Source of the DNA: Hemibagrus wyckioides
Lineage: Eukaryota; Chordata; Actinopteri; Siluriformes; Bagridae
NCBI RefSeq assembly: GCF_019097595.1
Contig: NC_080719.1
Coordinates: 14,172,001-14,236,000, forward strand
Length of the DNA: 64,000 nt
Direction of reading: 5' to 3'
Below, one piece after another: positions 48,723 through 62,200 of the stretch (its first letter is position 1; every line of letters begins with the position of its first letter). The notes below the pieces were generated by a model, which saw only the letters and a program-made list of their open reading frames with translations, was not told the origin of the DNA and ran no database searches. A program made the translations under genes and the position numbers.

Positions 48723-51067
48723 GGATGATGTTTAGGTGTACAGGTATTCCTAATAAAGTGCTTGGTGAGTGTATTATTTATAAAATATATAACAATATAA
48801 AGAAGAATAAAAGAAATATGAACAAAAAAAAAAATATTAACATGAAATGCATTTAACATCAAATCAGCTGCTTTTAGTTTGTAATTGCAGTTTTTTCTTT
48901 AAACCCAAAAGATATTACAGTATCTAAGATAACTCAGAGACACAGATTATGACATCATTTATCATGATATTATATCACCATTTTGACCAGTCTTAATGTA
49001 TCATTTCTTATTTCTGTTATGTTTCTCTGTAGCAGTATTACATTAAAAGCTCATTATATCTAAATTTACCGAATCTAGTTAAAGATGATGTTTGTGTGAA
49101 TTTGAATTGAGAAAGTGGAGCAGGGTTGGTCGTTTCAGTCTTACCCCTGTCCTGCTCTGTAGAAACCCCCGGGGCAACCGCAAAGGTAACCACCGTCCGT
49201 GTTGGAGCATCCGTAAGTGCAGGGGTTGTTAGACATGGTGCACTCATTAACATCCTGGCAACCACCGCCGCTCTGCTGGAAGTCGAAGCCTGACGGACAC
49301 ACGCACTTGTAGCTACCCAGAGTATTGTAGCACGAGGCCGAGCCGCACACCTGACTGCCCATGCACTCATTCTCATCTACACAGCCGGAGGGAAACAGTG
49401 AGAGAAAGAAACACAAAGAGAGAGAAGAGAGTGAGTAATGCCTCAAAGGTTATAAGTTGTATTTTAACAGTCTTCTATGGAACTCCTGAGTCACCTAAGT
49501 CAATAAAAATAGTACTTTTATTTTGTAAAACTAATTTTCCATGTTCGGGAAATTATTCAGCCTACATACAAAATATATTATAATATGTACAGTAATATGA
49601 TAATAAAGTCAGCAAATAATCATCTTTCTTTTTATAGACACATCTTTACTACTACTGCTGAACAAATCCACTACTGAGAGATCTTACTGTTTTTTTCTTT
49701 TCCAATATAAAGTTCTCTTAGAGCTTGTATGTGTATTTCTGGAGTTTGTCTTTAGGGTTCAGAATTAAAAAAAATTGACATTGTACCACTAACAAAGGAA
49801 ACACGAGGCACTGAATGTAAATGTCCTGAATATACCACAGATGTGCATATTATATGATGTGTATATAATTCACATATGAAAATCTTATTTCGGAAAAAAA
49901 ATAATTCAAGTCTTAAAAGCTAAACTTGATATTTTCTCTACCTTATTACATTTGATATCAGATTAACAAAATAGATAATAATATACAATCTGATTATTGA
50001 TTTAAAATCCCCATATTTTTATTGGGTTTCCAGGAAATCTGATAACAGCATTAATCTATGATACAATATAGTATCTTACTATGGTGTTTACATGGTGAGG
50101 TGCCAAAAAGAATCTGGTAACTGACAGTCAGGTAATTATTAGCATACATATCAACAAAAGAGGGATTTACTATTTCACCTTCACCTACCTTTCATTTGTG
50201 TTCTTGCATTTCTTTGCCTTAATGTTTCATATTTGTTTAGTCGGTTGATTTGAGAGGTGATGTGAGAAGCTATGCTGTAGGACACTCACCCACACACTGG
50301 TTCCACTGGTAGTGTTGAACGTAGCCCTGAGGACAGCCACAGCGGAAACCACCCAACATGTTCTGACATCCGTGCTGGCATCTGTGATTCCCTGTGCACT
50401 CGTCCACATCTGTAATGCAACAAGTTTTATAATATGCTATAGGCTAAAGTTTTGAGGAGACTCTAATTTGCATATTCATTCATGGAATTCTCAATAAGAG
50501 TAAACAGTAGGTTGCTTCTGTCCCTCTTCCTGTAGTCTAATATTTTATCTTGAGCAACCTCCATGTTAAGCACTTTTATGTGCAATGATTTTTCATTATA
50601 GAAAATATCTCTGCTATATAATATAGAGGCTGACATTTCCACAGCAGATCACACTGTGAACGTTAATCTGGCATCGGTTACTAGCTGTTAAGGGTCAGTG
50701 ACACTCATTGTGTCCTATGGTGCTAATGCTCTAACCACTGACATTGAATGCCTTACTGTATTATCTTTACCTTCACACTCCAGTCCAGTGGTGTCCAGAG
50801 AGAAGCCCTTCTGACACTCGCAAGAGAAACTGCCGGGCGTGTTGTGGCAGGATGCTCGTGATCCACACAAAGTTGGCTGGTTTGTACACTCGTTGTTGTC
50901 TGCCGGGCAGAAAAGTGTAATCAGAAGCACAGAATTTTCAGCTACATTTCTGAGTACTTAGAGAAGAATAATGATCTTGAACCTATGAATATATTCTAAT
51001 GAATACACTTACATAGACAAGGTGGAGCTAATATTAGATCTGGTTTTGTCTCTAATTACTTGGTTTC

Positions 51068-51099
<32 letters not shown>

Positions 51100-54000
51100 A
51101 TCAACCAACACCATTTGTGTGTTAACAATTGTATCCAAAATGTAATTACTTTAAACATGTAGTGTGCCTATGCATTCAATAAGGCTATAATTTGAAACCA
51201 CCAGAAAGAGCAGCTGAGCTACATTATGCATAAAAATGAAATCGTTAATCGTTTTATTATGAACTTCAACATCTGAAGTTGATATATATCTCAACCACAA
51301 TTCACATTAAAACAATTTTACACAGGGATTTTTTTTAATGCTCCCATAAGTCAGAATTCCAAATAGCTTCCTTTCCACTGCATTTGCTTCCTACGTAGTG
51401 TATAACATAATGCCTTTATAGAACCTTGATGTATTACACTATATCTCCAGACACTAACGCGGCTGGAGCTAAGCTTACCGATACACGCCGTCTGGTGCTG
51501 AGTAAATCCGGAGGGGCACTTGCAGGTGAAGCCTCCAATGGTGTTCACACAGAGGAACTGGCAGTTGTGTTGCTTAGTGGAGCATTCGTCCAGGTCTGGG
51601 TGTCAAAATGTCACATTGTTTATAAACCATTACTTGTACTCCTGAACTCTACATGCTGCAACTCAAATCTATGTATGCAGTGAAGCGATGCAGAAGGAAA
51701 AACTCACCTTTGCAGGTCTTTCCATCTGGCTGCAGAATGTACCCTCTGGGGCAAGAGCACAGGTAACTGCCCTCTGTGTTCTTACACAGGAAGTTACATG
51801 GCTTGGGAGACTGAGAGCATTCGTCCAAATCTGAAACACAATGGAATCAATCAATCAGGACACACATCAAGAGCATAAAGTTATCACTGTTTATTTGTCA
51901 GTTTTACTATTTGCTTTAGATCAATCAACATAAAGACGTAACAGCTTGTTAATTATATAACATCCACTATACATGCTGTCCACTGTAATGTTCATTTTCA
52001 ACTTAAGTCAAATGCAGTATTAGATCATTCAAATGGCAGCTTGGAGGTTCTGTCTAAAGCTTTTTAGCACCTTGGACTTGGATTTTGGCTGTTTCTAGGG
52101 CAACATTTTACCAGCTAAAACAAACAGTATATTTAAGACTGGAATCTACATTTAAAAGCCTAAAATGCTAAACCATACCATGTATTGTGAGGTCATTATA
52201 ATGAAATTATATGTAAATCATGTGGAGTGCAAAGTCCTCATAACATACAGTACACGAGTTGAACACCTAAATAATGTTTCTATACATTACACTTTTATGC
52301 TTTATTTTGTCCTAAGGGACTGCAAACATTTGCACTTAAGCATTTAAATAAAACTAATGTAATTACTAAATACATTTTGTATATAAGAGATCGCTAGATA
52401 GGAACATTTAGAAAATATATAGTTTTAAAATTTTAAAGTTCTCATAATTTCAGTAATTCTGACATCACCTAAGCACACAATGAATCTAGATATCTTTGCT
52501 GCGCTCATGATATGTAGGTTTTTAGTGACTGAGTGAAATTTGAAGGCCGTACCGATGCAGGAGGTGCTGCTGAAGTCGTTGGTGTAGCCCACATTGCAAT
52601 GGCAGAGGAAGGAACCCAACTTATTAATGCACTCGCCATTCTTACAAAGGTTTGGAAGAACCTTACACTCATTGATATCTGTGAAACAAAGAGTTATATT
52701 CACATTAAATGCCATGAGTGACAAAAAATATTAAAAAACTCAATTTTATGTTTCTGTATTCTATTTCTATATAGAACATTTGCTGACTCCCCAGAGATGT
52801 GGTGCAGAAGTGAACAAGCAATGTACTGAAAAAATATAGTAGCAGTGCCACTCAATGTAATTAACCACAGATCACTGACTCCAGTTTTCTGAACATGAAT
52901 CAGCTTGACTTCTGTATTAGACCCTTTGCTGCGGCTTATTCAGTCACAGGCAATGATGACAACTTAAGACAACTTAACTGACCAAAGACAAGACATTAGA
53001 TCTTTTTGTTGGGTGGAGAGTTTAAAGTCCTACATCTCTTCAAACATGGTAGAACCTACTGGATTTTTTGTGTAATATATAAATATGAAAATATACTTTA
53101 TAAACTTTTCAAAAATTCTTAACATGATGTTTGTGATGAAACCATATTTTTTTGGAAAATGTGGGGGAAATGTACATCATGTTCTACAATGAAAAAAGGC
53201 TATCAAGAATGTATGCTGATATTTAATATTTCTTCTCACAGATAAGCTTGCCTATGATGAGCGAGATAAGCTCTACTAATAAAAAAAATCAAATCCGGTG
53301 TTAGCTATGTTCTATTGGTGCAACACATGATGCTTTAACCATGGTAACATATATGTGGCTGCATGCTGCCATTGTCCTTGCAGTATATCCCTGTTAATCT
53401 AACTGCCTGCTCTCACCCCTGCCGTCGGTGGTGTAGCCCGGTCCATGTGGGCACATCTTCTTGTACTGCACAGTGCCAGGCAGGGGGCAGAGCTCGCACT
53501 GCTGTCCCCAGCCACGGCCTCCGTTACAGCAGCACTCGGATTTGGTGACGCTGTTGCGGTTGGTGGAGGATTGCTGGCACATGGTCTGTAGAACCTCAGT
53601 GAAGCAGAAGCCCTGACGGTTATCTGGGAAAGACAACAGATGATCAGATGGGTAGCTTTGCATCTCTGTGATTTCATTGTTAAAGCCTTCTGTGGTCTTG
53701 AAAAGGAAATATTTAACAGTTAAACTCGATGTAACTTGCAATATCATATGATGTGATTAATTAATTTGATGCTGTGGTCTGTGTTTCTCATATTATTGAT
53801 CTATAACCTGCTGCCACCATGGAATAATAATCGCACCCAGATCATATTTTCTTTCTGTGATCTATCTCCGTGCTGGCACACATCCATCTAGCGAGGGTGT
53901 GCATCTTTCCAAAATTCCAAATTTGTACAAAGACAATGATTTTAACAATTTCAACAACAACCTCTATAGTTTAATTATTTGAAAACGGTTTTGATTTTTG

Positions 54001-57000
54001 TTATTTTAAGGTTTGTTTTGGGTTGAGCATGGCTTTCAGTATTTAGTTGTCCTATTACTTGCTATTTCATAGTAAGATCTCTCCTTAGATTTATATATAT
54101 AAGTATATTATATAACTATTTTAAGTATTGGTATGCTGCTATGAATTTTTACACTCTCCAGTGTGTGCAAATTCACAGGATGTGTATGAGATAAATCTTG
54201 GAAAGAAAAAGATGCCAGCATGGAAATGTTATTCTAAGATAGTTTTGCAAACTTGTTATTGTACATGTGATAGTCAGGTTGTCTGTGTGGGTGTATGTTA
54301 AATAACATTTGTGGAGGTGTCACATAGGCTTCTGTTTTCACTCACATATCTAAGAATCATGTCCATGCAGACTTGCTAGTGACAGATTTGTTTATGTCTG
54401 TCATGCATGTTATAGTGAAAGCATATGTGTGGCACTGCGTGAGTATGTGCTCCTTCATGGCAGGTTCTTACCAATGCACTCTGTGCCTGTGGAGCTGGGC
54501 TCGAATCCTTCATTGCACTCACAACGGTAGCTGCCCACTGTGTTCACGCAGCGGCCATTCTTGCAGATGCCAGGCTTGCTTCTGCACTCGTTCAGGTCTG
54601 CCAAGGAGACATGCAGAGGAGGGGAATGAGGGATATAGTGAGTCAGGAGGAGTGGGTGGTCGAGAGCATGGAGACAGTGAAGACAAACCGAAGCAGAGAA
54701 AAAGAAATGAAAAACCTGAAACTTAGTATAAGAACCAATACAACACAACAGATATTAATATCACTTGAGATTTATTACAGTATTTATTGCAGATCCAAAA
54801 ACAGAGTCAAACACTGGAGTTAGTGTGCTCTTCTTTACAGACTGTTCTTTTTTAATGTACAAATGCATTCACTGTGTCTGTTCACAGCAGGATAGTGAAA
54901 GTCAAAATTGTTGGATAGAATCAAACTGATACATTGATATCAGAATGTTAACCTTTTCCACTCACAAAAAGAGGGTACTAACTGTACCTTTCCTCATCGC
55001 TGGGATGGTGCCCATTAAAAAGCCCTTAAATCTCAAATACACAAACACTCACCCATACAGCCCTCCCCATCAGGGCGTCGGGTCATTCCAATTGGGCAGA
55101 TACACATAAAGGTGCCAATGAGGTTTTTGCAGGCCATGCCCCTGCTCTCACAGTCATCTAGCCCCTCCAAACACTCGTCCTGGTCTAGACAGAGAGAAAG
55201 ACAGATTAACAACATTACACACAAAATCAAGTTGAGTGCAAAAGCTTGCATACCTTAGAGCAAAAGGATGAAGACATTTAGGTGTGTTAGATTTCACTCA
55301 TTTCCAACAAAATCTATTAAACAATAAGTGTAAAAAAATCAAAATGATACAAGCACAAAACTTTCTATTTTCATTCCTTGATGTAATGTGTACAAAATAC
55401 TCTATAATCACTAGTATAACAAAACACTTCAGATTCTGATGTGGGAACATTAGTTTATATTGTTCAAGCCACTTCACACTACTCTGCGTCTGATTATTTT
55501 CCTACAACAGCAAGCCCCACACTCTTATTTCTTATGTAATATTCACCCCCTATTCTTCCTGAAATACCCCACCAGATACCTTACACTCCATTATATAAAA
55601 TCACATCTGAAGGTCTGAAGATTACCTGCTGTATGTTCTACAACACTGGCTTGTTGCATGATAGCCCTATACACCCATTTCACACACATGATAAAACATA
55701 CACTGATCAGCCATAACATTATGAGCAGTGAGAGGTGAAGTGAATAACACTGATTATCTCCTAATCATGGCACCTGTTAGTGACTGAGATATATTAGGCA
55801 GCAAGTGAACATTTTGTCCTCAAAGTTGATGTGTTAGAAGCAGGAAAAATGGGCAAGCGTAAGGATTTTAGCGAGTTTGACAAGGGCCAAATTGTGACGG
55901 CTAGTCGACTGGATCAGAGCATCTCCAAAACTGCAGCTCTTGTGGGGTGTTCCCGGTCTGCAGTGGTCAGTGTCTATCCTTTAAGTCCTATAAGTATCCT
56001 TTAAGTCCTGTAAGCCCCTCCATGGGCCCCACCTCGCAACTTACAGGATTTAAAGGATCTGCTGCTGAAATCGTGGTGCCAGATACCACAGCACACCTTC
56101 AGGGATCTAGTGGAGTCCATGCCTAGATGGGTCAGGGCTGTTTTGGCAGCAAAAGGGGGACCAACACATTATTAGGGAGGCAGTCATAATGTTATGCCTG
56201 ATTGGTGTATAATTATGTTTTTTTTTATCCATATATCATTCGGTTGCAAATGTTTACACATCACTGCAAGCAAAGTTTTAAAACTAAGTTGTAAAAACAG
56301 TGATGTGTTATAGTAATGTGAGTATAGTGTGTTCGTCCTGTGGGGTGGTAATTAGAGGCAATGGCCTCTGTTAACAAACTGTGGAGTTTCTCACCTCTAC
56401 ACATCCTCTGATCCTCCCTCAGCACGTACCCTGCAGGACACATGCACTCGTACGAGCCGAACGTGTTCACACAGCGGAAGGCACACAGGAGCGGGTTCAC
56501 AGTGCACTCATTAATATCTGAAAAAGAGGTAAAATAAATAAATAAATGTCTACAAGGCAGCCTCTGTTGAGTCCAAATGGCCACACTGTAGAATTTTTTA
56601 TTACTATTTTAAAGATTAAGTGATTTCTGCATGGATGTGGGTGTGATTGCATATAACTGGTTTACAAATAATGTCTTGCACATAAATTACCTAAAAAGTC
56701 TTCTTTAATTACTTCTTCATCAAAACAATATTAATTGTATGATCATAAACCTGCCTTTGCTTTAGAGTGTTTATGAAACACATATCATGCTTATGCTTTA
56801 AAACTACAAATCTCGAGTCTCAAGTACTTTTTTCATTCCAAACACAAATATGTTTTTGAATTTCATGAGATTTTGCATTTAAATCTTAACATTTATCAAA
56901 TATTTTTTTTTGACATTTTCCTACATTACTATATCTATTTTTATATACTGCATGTTACACAGCTTACTCATTTATTAATTGTGATTAACTTCATATATGT

Positions 57001-57007
57001 GTTGTAC

Positions 57008-57052
<45 letters not shown>

Positions 57053-59233
57053 GTTGTTGTTACCAGACACATGGCATTCTGTTCTGAGTGCACACACACC
57101 TTCACAACTCATCATGGGCCCAGGTTCAAAGCCCTCCTGACAGGAACACTCAAAGCCTCCCACCACATTAGTGCAGGTGCCGTTACCGCAGGGGTTCCCG
57201 ATCGAACACTCGTCCGTGTCTAATGCATAAAGAAGAAGCCATCATACTAATGATCAGCAACATGTGCCTCTTGTTAGAGATGTGTTAATGTGTGCATTTG
57301 TTATGTTAATTACTTGTACCATATGTGTGTGTGAGTTTGTATGTGTTCACTGTGTGTATGTGTGTGTGAACTCACCCACGCATTCGATTCCAGTGTAATC
57401 CAGGTTGTAGCCGAAGGGACATTCACAGCGGAAGGAGCCATCAGTGTTGATACATGCACCATTTTTACATGGGTTATCCAGACACTCATTCATATCTGTA
57501 CCAGCGAAAAAGATGAGGTATGTTATACCGGACACATGAAGGTGACCACAGATGATCTAGTGGGACAAGCTCTAGACCTTTGAAATAAATATTATAGAAG
57601 AAATTTTACTGCTTGTGTCAGGATATTAAAGGGTAATAACAAAAGGGTTTTTGTAAGAGAAATGTGTAGCTGAGGCTTTACACATTATTAACACATTAAA
57701 GGTCAAGTGTTTCTAGTCCTTTATTGTTTTATAGATACCTTTAAAAGTCTATAATTTACAATACTGCTTTGCAATCTATGCCACTCCTTAACAAAATCTG
57801 GTTCATAAATGATCTCTGATATTAAAGCCAGATATTAAAGACATTAAAGTGAGTTTAGTGCTAACATTACAGTCAAAATGATCAAGATAACGATTACGAA
57901 ACTTTCTGAAAATTTTTTTTACCCGATAGATTTTTTTAAATAAATGCTATTTAAGTCAACAGTTCGTATCAACAGTTCATACTGCCTGCCCAAATGAAGA
58001 AGTATTGGCTTTATAATACTTATATTGCTTTCATGATTTATTCAGGTTTTATAATTCTACTGAGGACAATGAGAATGCTGGAGTGTGGACATTATTCTGT
58101 TACTGGATTGCGATTCATTTTCTAAGCAAAGAAATGAAGTGGTATATTCCTTTGCTGCGATGTGTTCTCTGTACAGTATTTGCGAGAAGATTGTAATGAG
58201 TTGCATTGTGGATATTTCTCACTTGGAAGTTTAAAGCTTTTCTTAATAAACACATCAGAATATGCTATAATTCCTCTCATTTGCACATTTACTCAACATT
58301 TATATTACATTCTGTCATTACCTAGTTTCTGCATAGCATCCATATTTCTCTGTTTCCTAGCAACAGTGTTCACAACTTTAAGCGCACGAATAGTGAATTT
58401 GCATTTGCTTTTTGTGTAAGGGTTTGTGATTTCTATCCATGTATATTTATTGTGTATTTTGTATGCGAGGAGTCTTACCCACACGGCCTTCTCCTCGTCC
58501 AGGCACAGCGCCGTGACCGTAGGGACACAACTGTTTAAATGCAGCTGCACAGGGACAAGAGAACATGACAGGGATTAAAATGGAATTGCTGGTCAGTGTA
58601 CATTATGTAGTTGTGTATATATGATTATATATATATCCAACATCGTATTTACTTTTATTATTTATGTTAAATGATTGAATGTTACAGGATGTTCAGTAAG
58701 TGTAGCCAGGCAGTGAGCATCATTACCTTGGCCTTCCTGGGGGCAGAGCTCACACGGGTCACCCCAGCCTTCCCCGGGCATCAGGCTACAGCAGCAGTCA
58801 GCCTTACTAATGTTCTGAGGTTTGGGAACAGAGCACTTGCTGGCCTCGAAGCGTGTGAAACAGAAGCTTGTGCGCGTGTCTAAGGGGAAGAGATAACAAG
58901 GGGAAAACATTGACAAACTTAAATGTTGACCACTTAAGGGCTCACTAGATTTGTCAGTAGGCTGTTTTTTTTCCCACTAACTTGGAAACACTGCCTCACA
59001 TCTTCTATGTCTATGTTATGTGGCTAAATTATTTACCAATATCAGAACTAATACTAAAACACTTTAAATATCCAACAGGTCACACTCACCAAAGCAGCGA
59101 CGTCTGTTATCAGACAGAACAAAACCTGGCTGGCAGTTGCACTGGAAGCTTCCCTGTGTGTTAATACAGTGGCCAAACAGACAGAGGTTGGGCTGAGATT
59201 CACACTCATCGATGTCTGTGGAGAAATGATGTG

Positions 59234-59271
<38 letters not shown>

Positions 59272-62200
59272 TGAAAAACAGAGCTTTCACTAATCTATTG
59301 TTTGTTACATAGTGAAAGGAAGCAGGCTCACCAACACAGCTTTCGCTCTGCAGCTCATAACCTGGAGGACAGATACAGCGGAAAGAGCCGTCCAGGTTCT
59401 GGCAGGTTCCAGGTGAGCAGGTGCCCGGGTACGTCACACACTCATTTATGTCTGCAAGCAAAATAACATCATACAAACTGCACCACAAACTATGATCTCA
59501 GGAGTGTTGAAATAATAATTATTCAAATTTTATTCAGAAAAAAAAAAAAAAAATCAGTACTGATATATCAGCAGGGGATTCTAGAAGTTTCTGATCTCAT
59601 ACTTTAAAATGAAACCTTACTTAGTTTGAAATGCAAACTTTCACTAACTGCGCTATCCCATGTAGGAAAGAAAGTTTAAGAGCTATTGAAAGGGGGAAAA
59701 AATCAAATCAAAAATGTATTTCTACATAGGAGGAGATCCCTGCTGATCTTGTATGCCCTTCTTCAGCTCTGTATATGGTCAGGAGTTTCAGTTCCAGCTC
59801 TTACGATTCAGTTTGCTCTCATCATTCAATTGATTCATAAGTGCTTACAGAAACGGAACAAAAAAAAAGTACACATGCACTGAGTGTTTTATAGTCTTAT
59901 AGCAGTATAGAGGATGCAAGCTTTTGAGCTAGCTTTTAAAGATGACTGCTGACTGAGACTACTGACTGTCTAGGCTGATAATTGGTACAGTCAGTGAGGA
60001 ATTCTGCATTGTATAAGTATGATAATGTTATCGACTTACCAACGCAGTTCTTAGAGTCGGGGGTGAGCTCATAGCCATCCAGACACAGACACTGGAAGGA
60101 ACCCAGACTGTTGATACACTGACCATATCTGCATACCTGACCTGCCAGAGTAGTGCACTCGTCCACATCTGTGCCATGAAACAAAACATACGCTTAGAGA
60201 TACACAACAAACACTCAAAAACAAACTCTCCGAGACACACACACCCACTCAGACAGAACAGATTCTTAGAGACGCAGCAAACACTCAGACACAACAAAAT
60301 CTTATTGCTAAGACACAACAAACTCTCAGACAAGCATTACACTATTAGACAGACAAAAACACTCAGACACTACAATAGACTCTAATCAGAAATACAACAA
60401 GAACACAAAAAAAACTTCATAGACACGCAACAAACACACTGAGCAAATAACAAACACTTAGAGAGACACAACATAACAACAGAGATAACTAACAAGCTCT
60501 CAGAGACAAACACACTGAGCAAATAACAAACACTTAGAGAGACACAACATAACAACAGAGATAACTAACAAGCTCTCAGAGACAAACACACTGTCACAGA
60601 CAGAACAAACCCTCAGAAACACAACAACAAAACATATAACTCTTTGATATGGGGAAGTTTTGAGCAGAAGCAGCTCATTTAAAACTTTGTTGAAGTAAAA
60701 ATTTGTCTCCTGTGTCAGTGGTTTGTACATGACAAGTTGTGTTTTTTTGTCTTATCATCTTTGAGAACGAGAAAAAAAGAGAAGCTGGTGAGGGAACTAC
60801 TGTTTAAAGCGACTATAACACTTATTACACTTTAATGGTAACTATAAATGGATGAAAAGTAGGATGTGTTATTCATAAAAAAATAAAACATTATTCTAGA
60901 TTATTATATTATCAGCAAATTGCTTGTTATATGAGGAATCCAATCATTTGCTTTTAAGACGTTGCTTTTATAGGAAAATCAACAGTAACTCGTCTTCACC
61001 TCAGGCTTCATGACATCAGCACACTGTTTATTCTTTTCCTACAGCAGCACCATGTGTTGTGTTTTATTCATTACATAATTATCCATAGCTTTAGAAATCA
61101 GGGAGGATAGAGTCAGAGGGACATTTCATGCTGACATTTTCCATCTTTTCAGACATTAGTCATTATATAAACAATGGCAGATTACACAATGGCACAAATT
61201 CAAGTAGCATGTGTTTGCAGAATGTGCTCAGACTTTCCACATCCCTAGTAATGAAATGTGTTTGTTCATTTTTTCTGTTGTTTTGGGGCAATAATATAAA
61301 ATCTTTGTAGCTCTGATGCTTTATTGTGTTGCCTCTTGATGGTTATTAGTAAAACAGTGTATATGTTTTTCTTCACCCTTATTAGATACTCACCCATGCA
61401 GTCGTTGTTGTGTGTGAGCTCAAAGCCTGGGAAGCAAAGGCAGTTATAGGAGCCCACAGTGTTCTTGCACGTCCCGTTTCCACACGGCTGTCTCTCACAC
61501 TCATCAATGTCTGATAAAGAACGAGTGAATAAGAGGAAAAGAGAAGGTCAGAGAGAGATTAACACATGCATTCAGGTCATTATCTCATTATCTTATTATT
61601 GATCTGGGTCATGAGTGTTTGGCAAAAGCAGGACTGAAAAGCATTAGTCTAATCCAAAGTCACAAAGTCATGAAGTCAAATTCTTTTTCTTTTTTTTGAA
61701 GAAGAAGGAGACACACACTCACCCATGCACATGGTAAGGTCAGCTGTGGCTTTAAAGCCGTTGTGACACAGACAGCGGTAGCTGCCCTGTGTGTCGATAC
61801 ATTCACCATGGCTGCACACATTGGGAATTTCCAGACATTCATTACGGTCTGCAATAAAGAGAGTCCACACACATATCAAACATTTAACAAAAATTTGAAA
61901 AATGTAACTTGGAAGTGTGCTGCTAACCTACCTTACTCATCATTATATAAAATGATGGACCCTATGTGGCTTTTGTAAAAACAGACTCACCCACGCACGC
62001 TCCACTGGGGGACAGCTTGAAGCCGGGAGAGCACTCGCAGCGGAAACTGCCGGGGATGTTGTTGCAGTTGGCGTTGCGTTGACACAGGTTGTCCCCGCTG
62101 TTACACTCATCAATATCTTAGAAACCAATAGGGAAATAAAGAGGAACAGCAAGTGATACAATCAGTCACAGGAGATATAACTGTCATCTGATAGAACATG

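Noticed and set aside
60028..60385. Leu/Cys-rich frames over the fibrillin intron minisatellite
   Set aside because: Repeat artefact on both strands; the true cbEGF exon is 60040-60168 in another frame.
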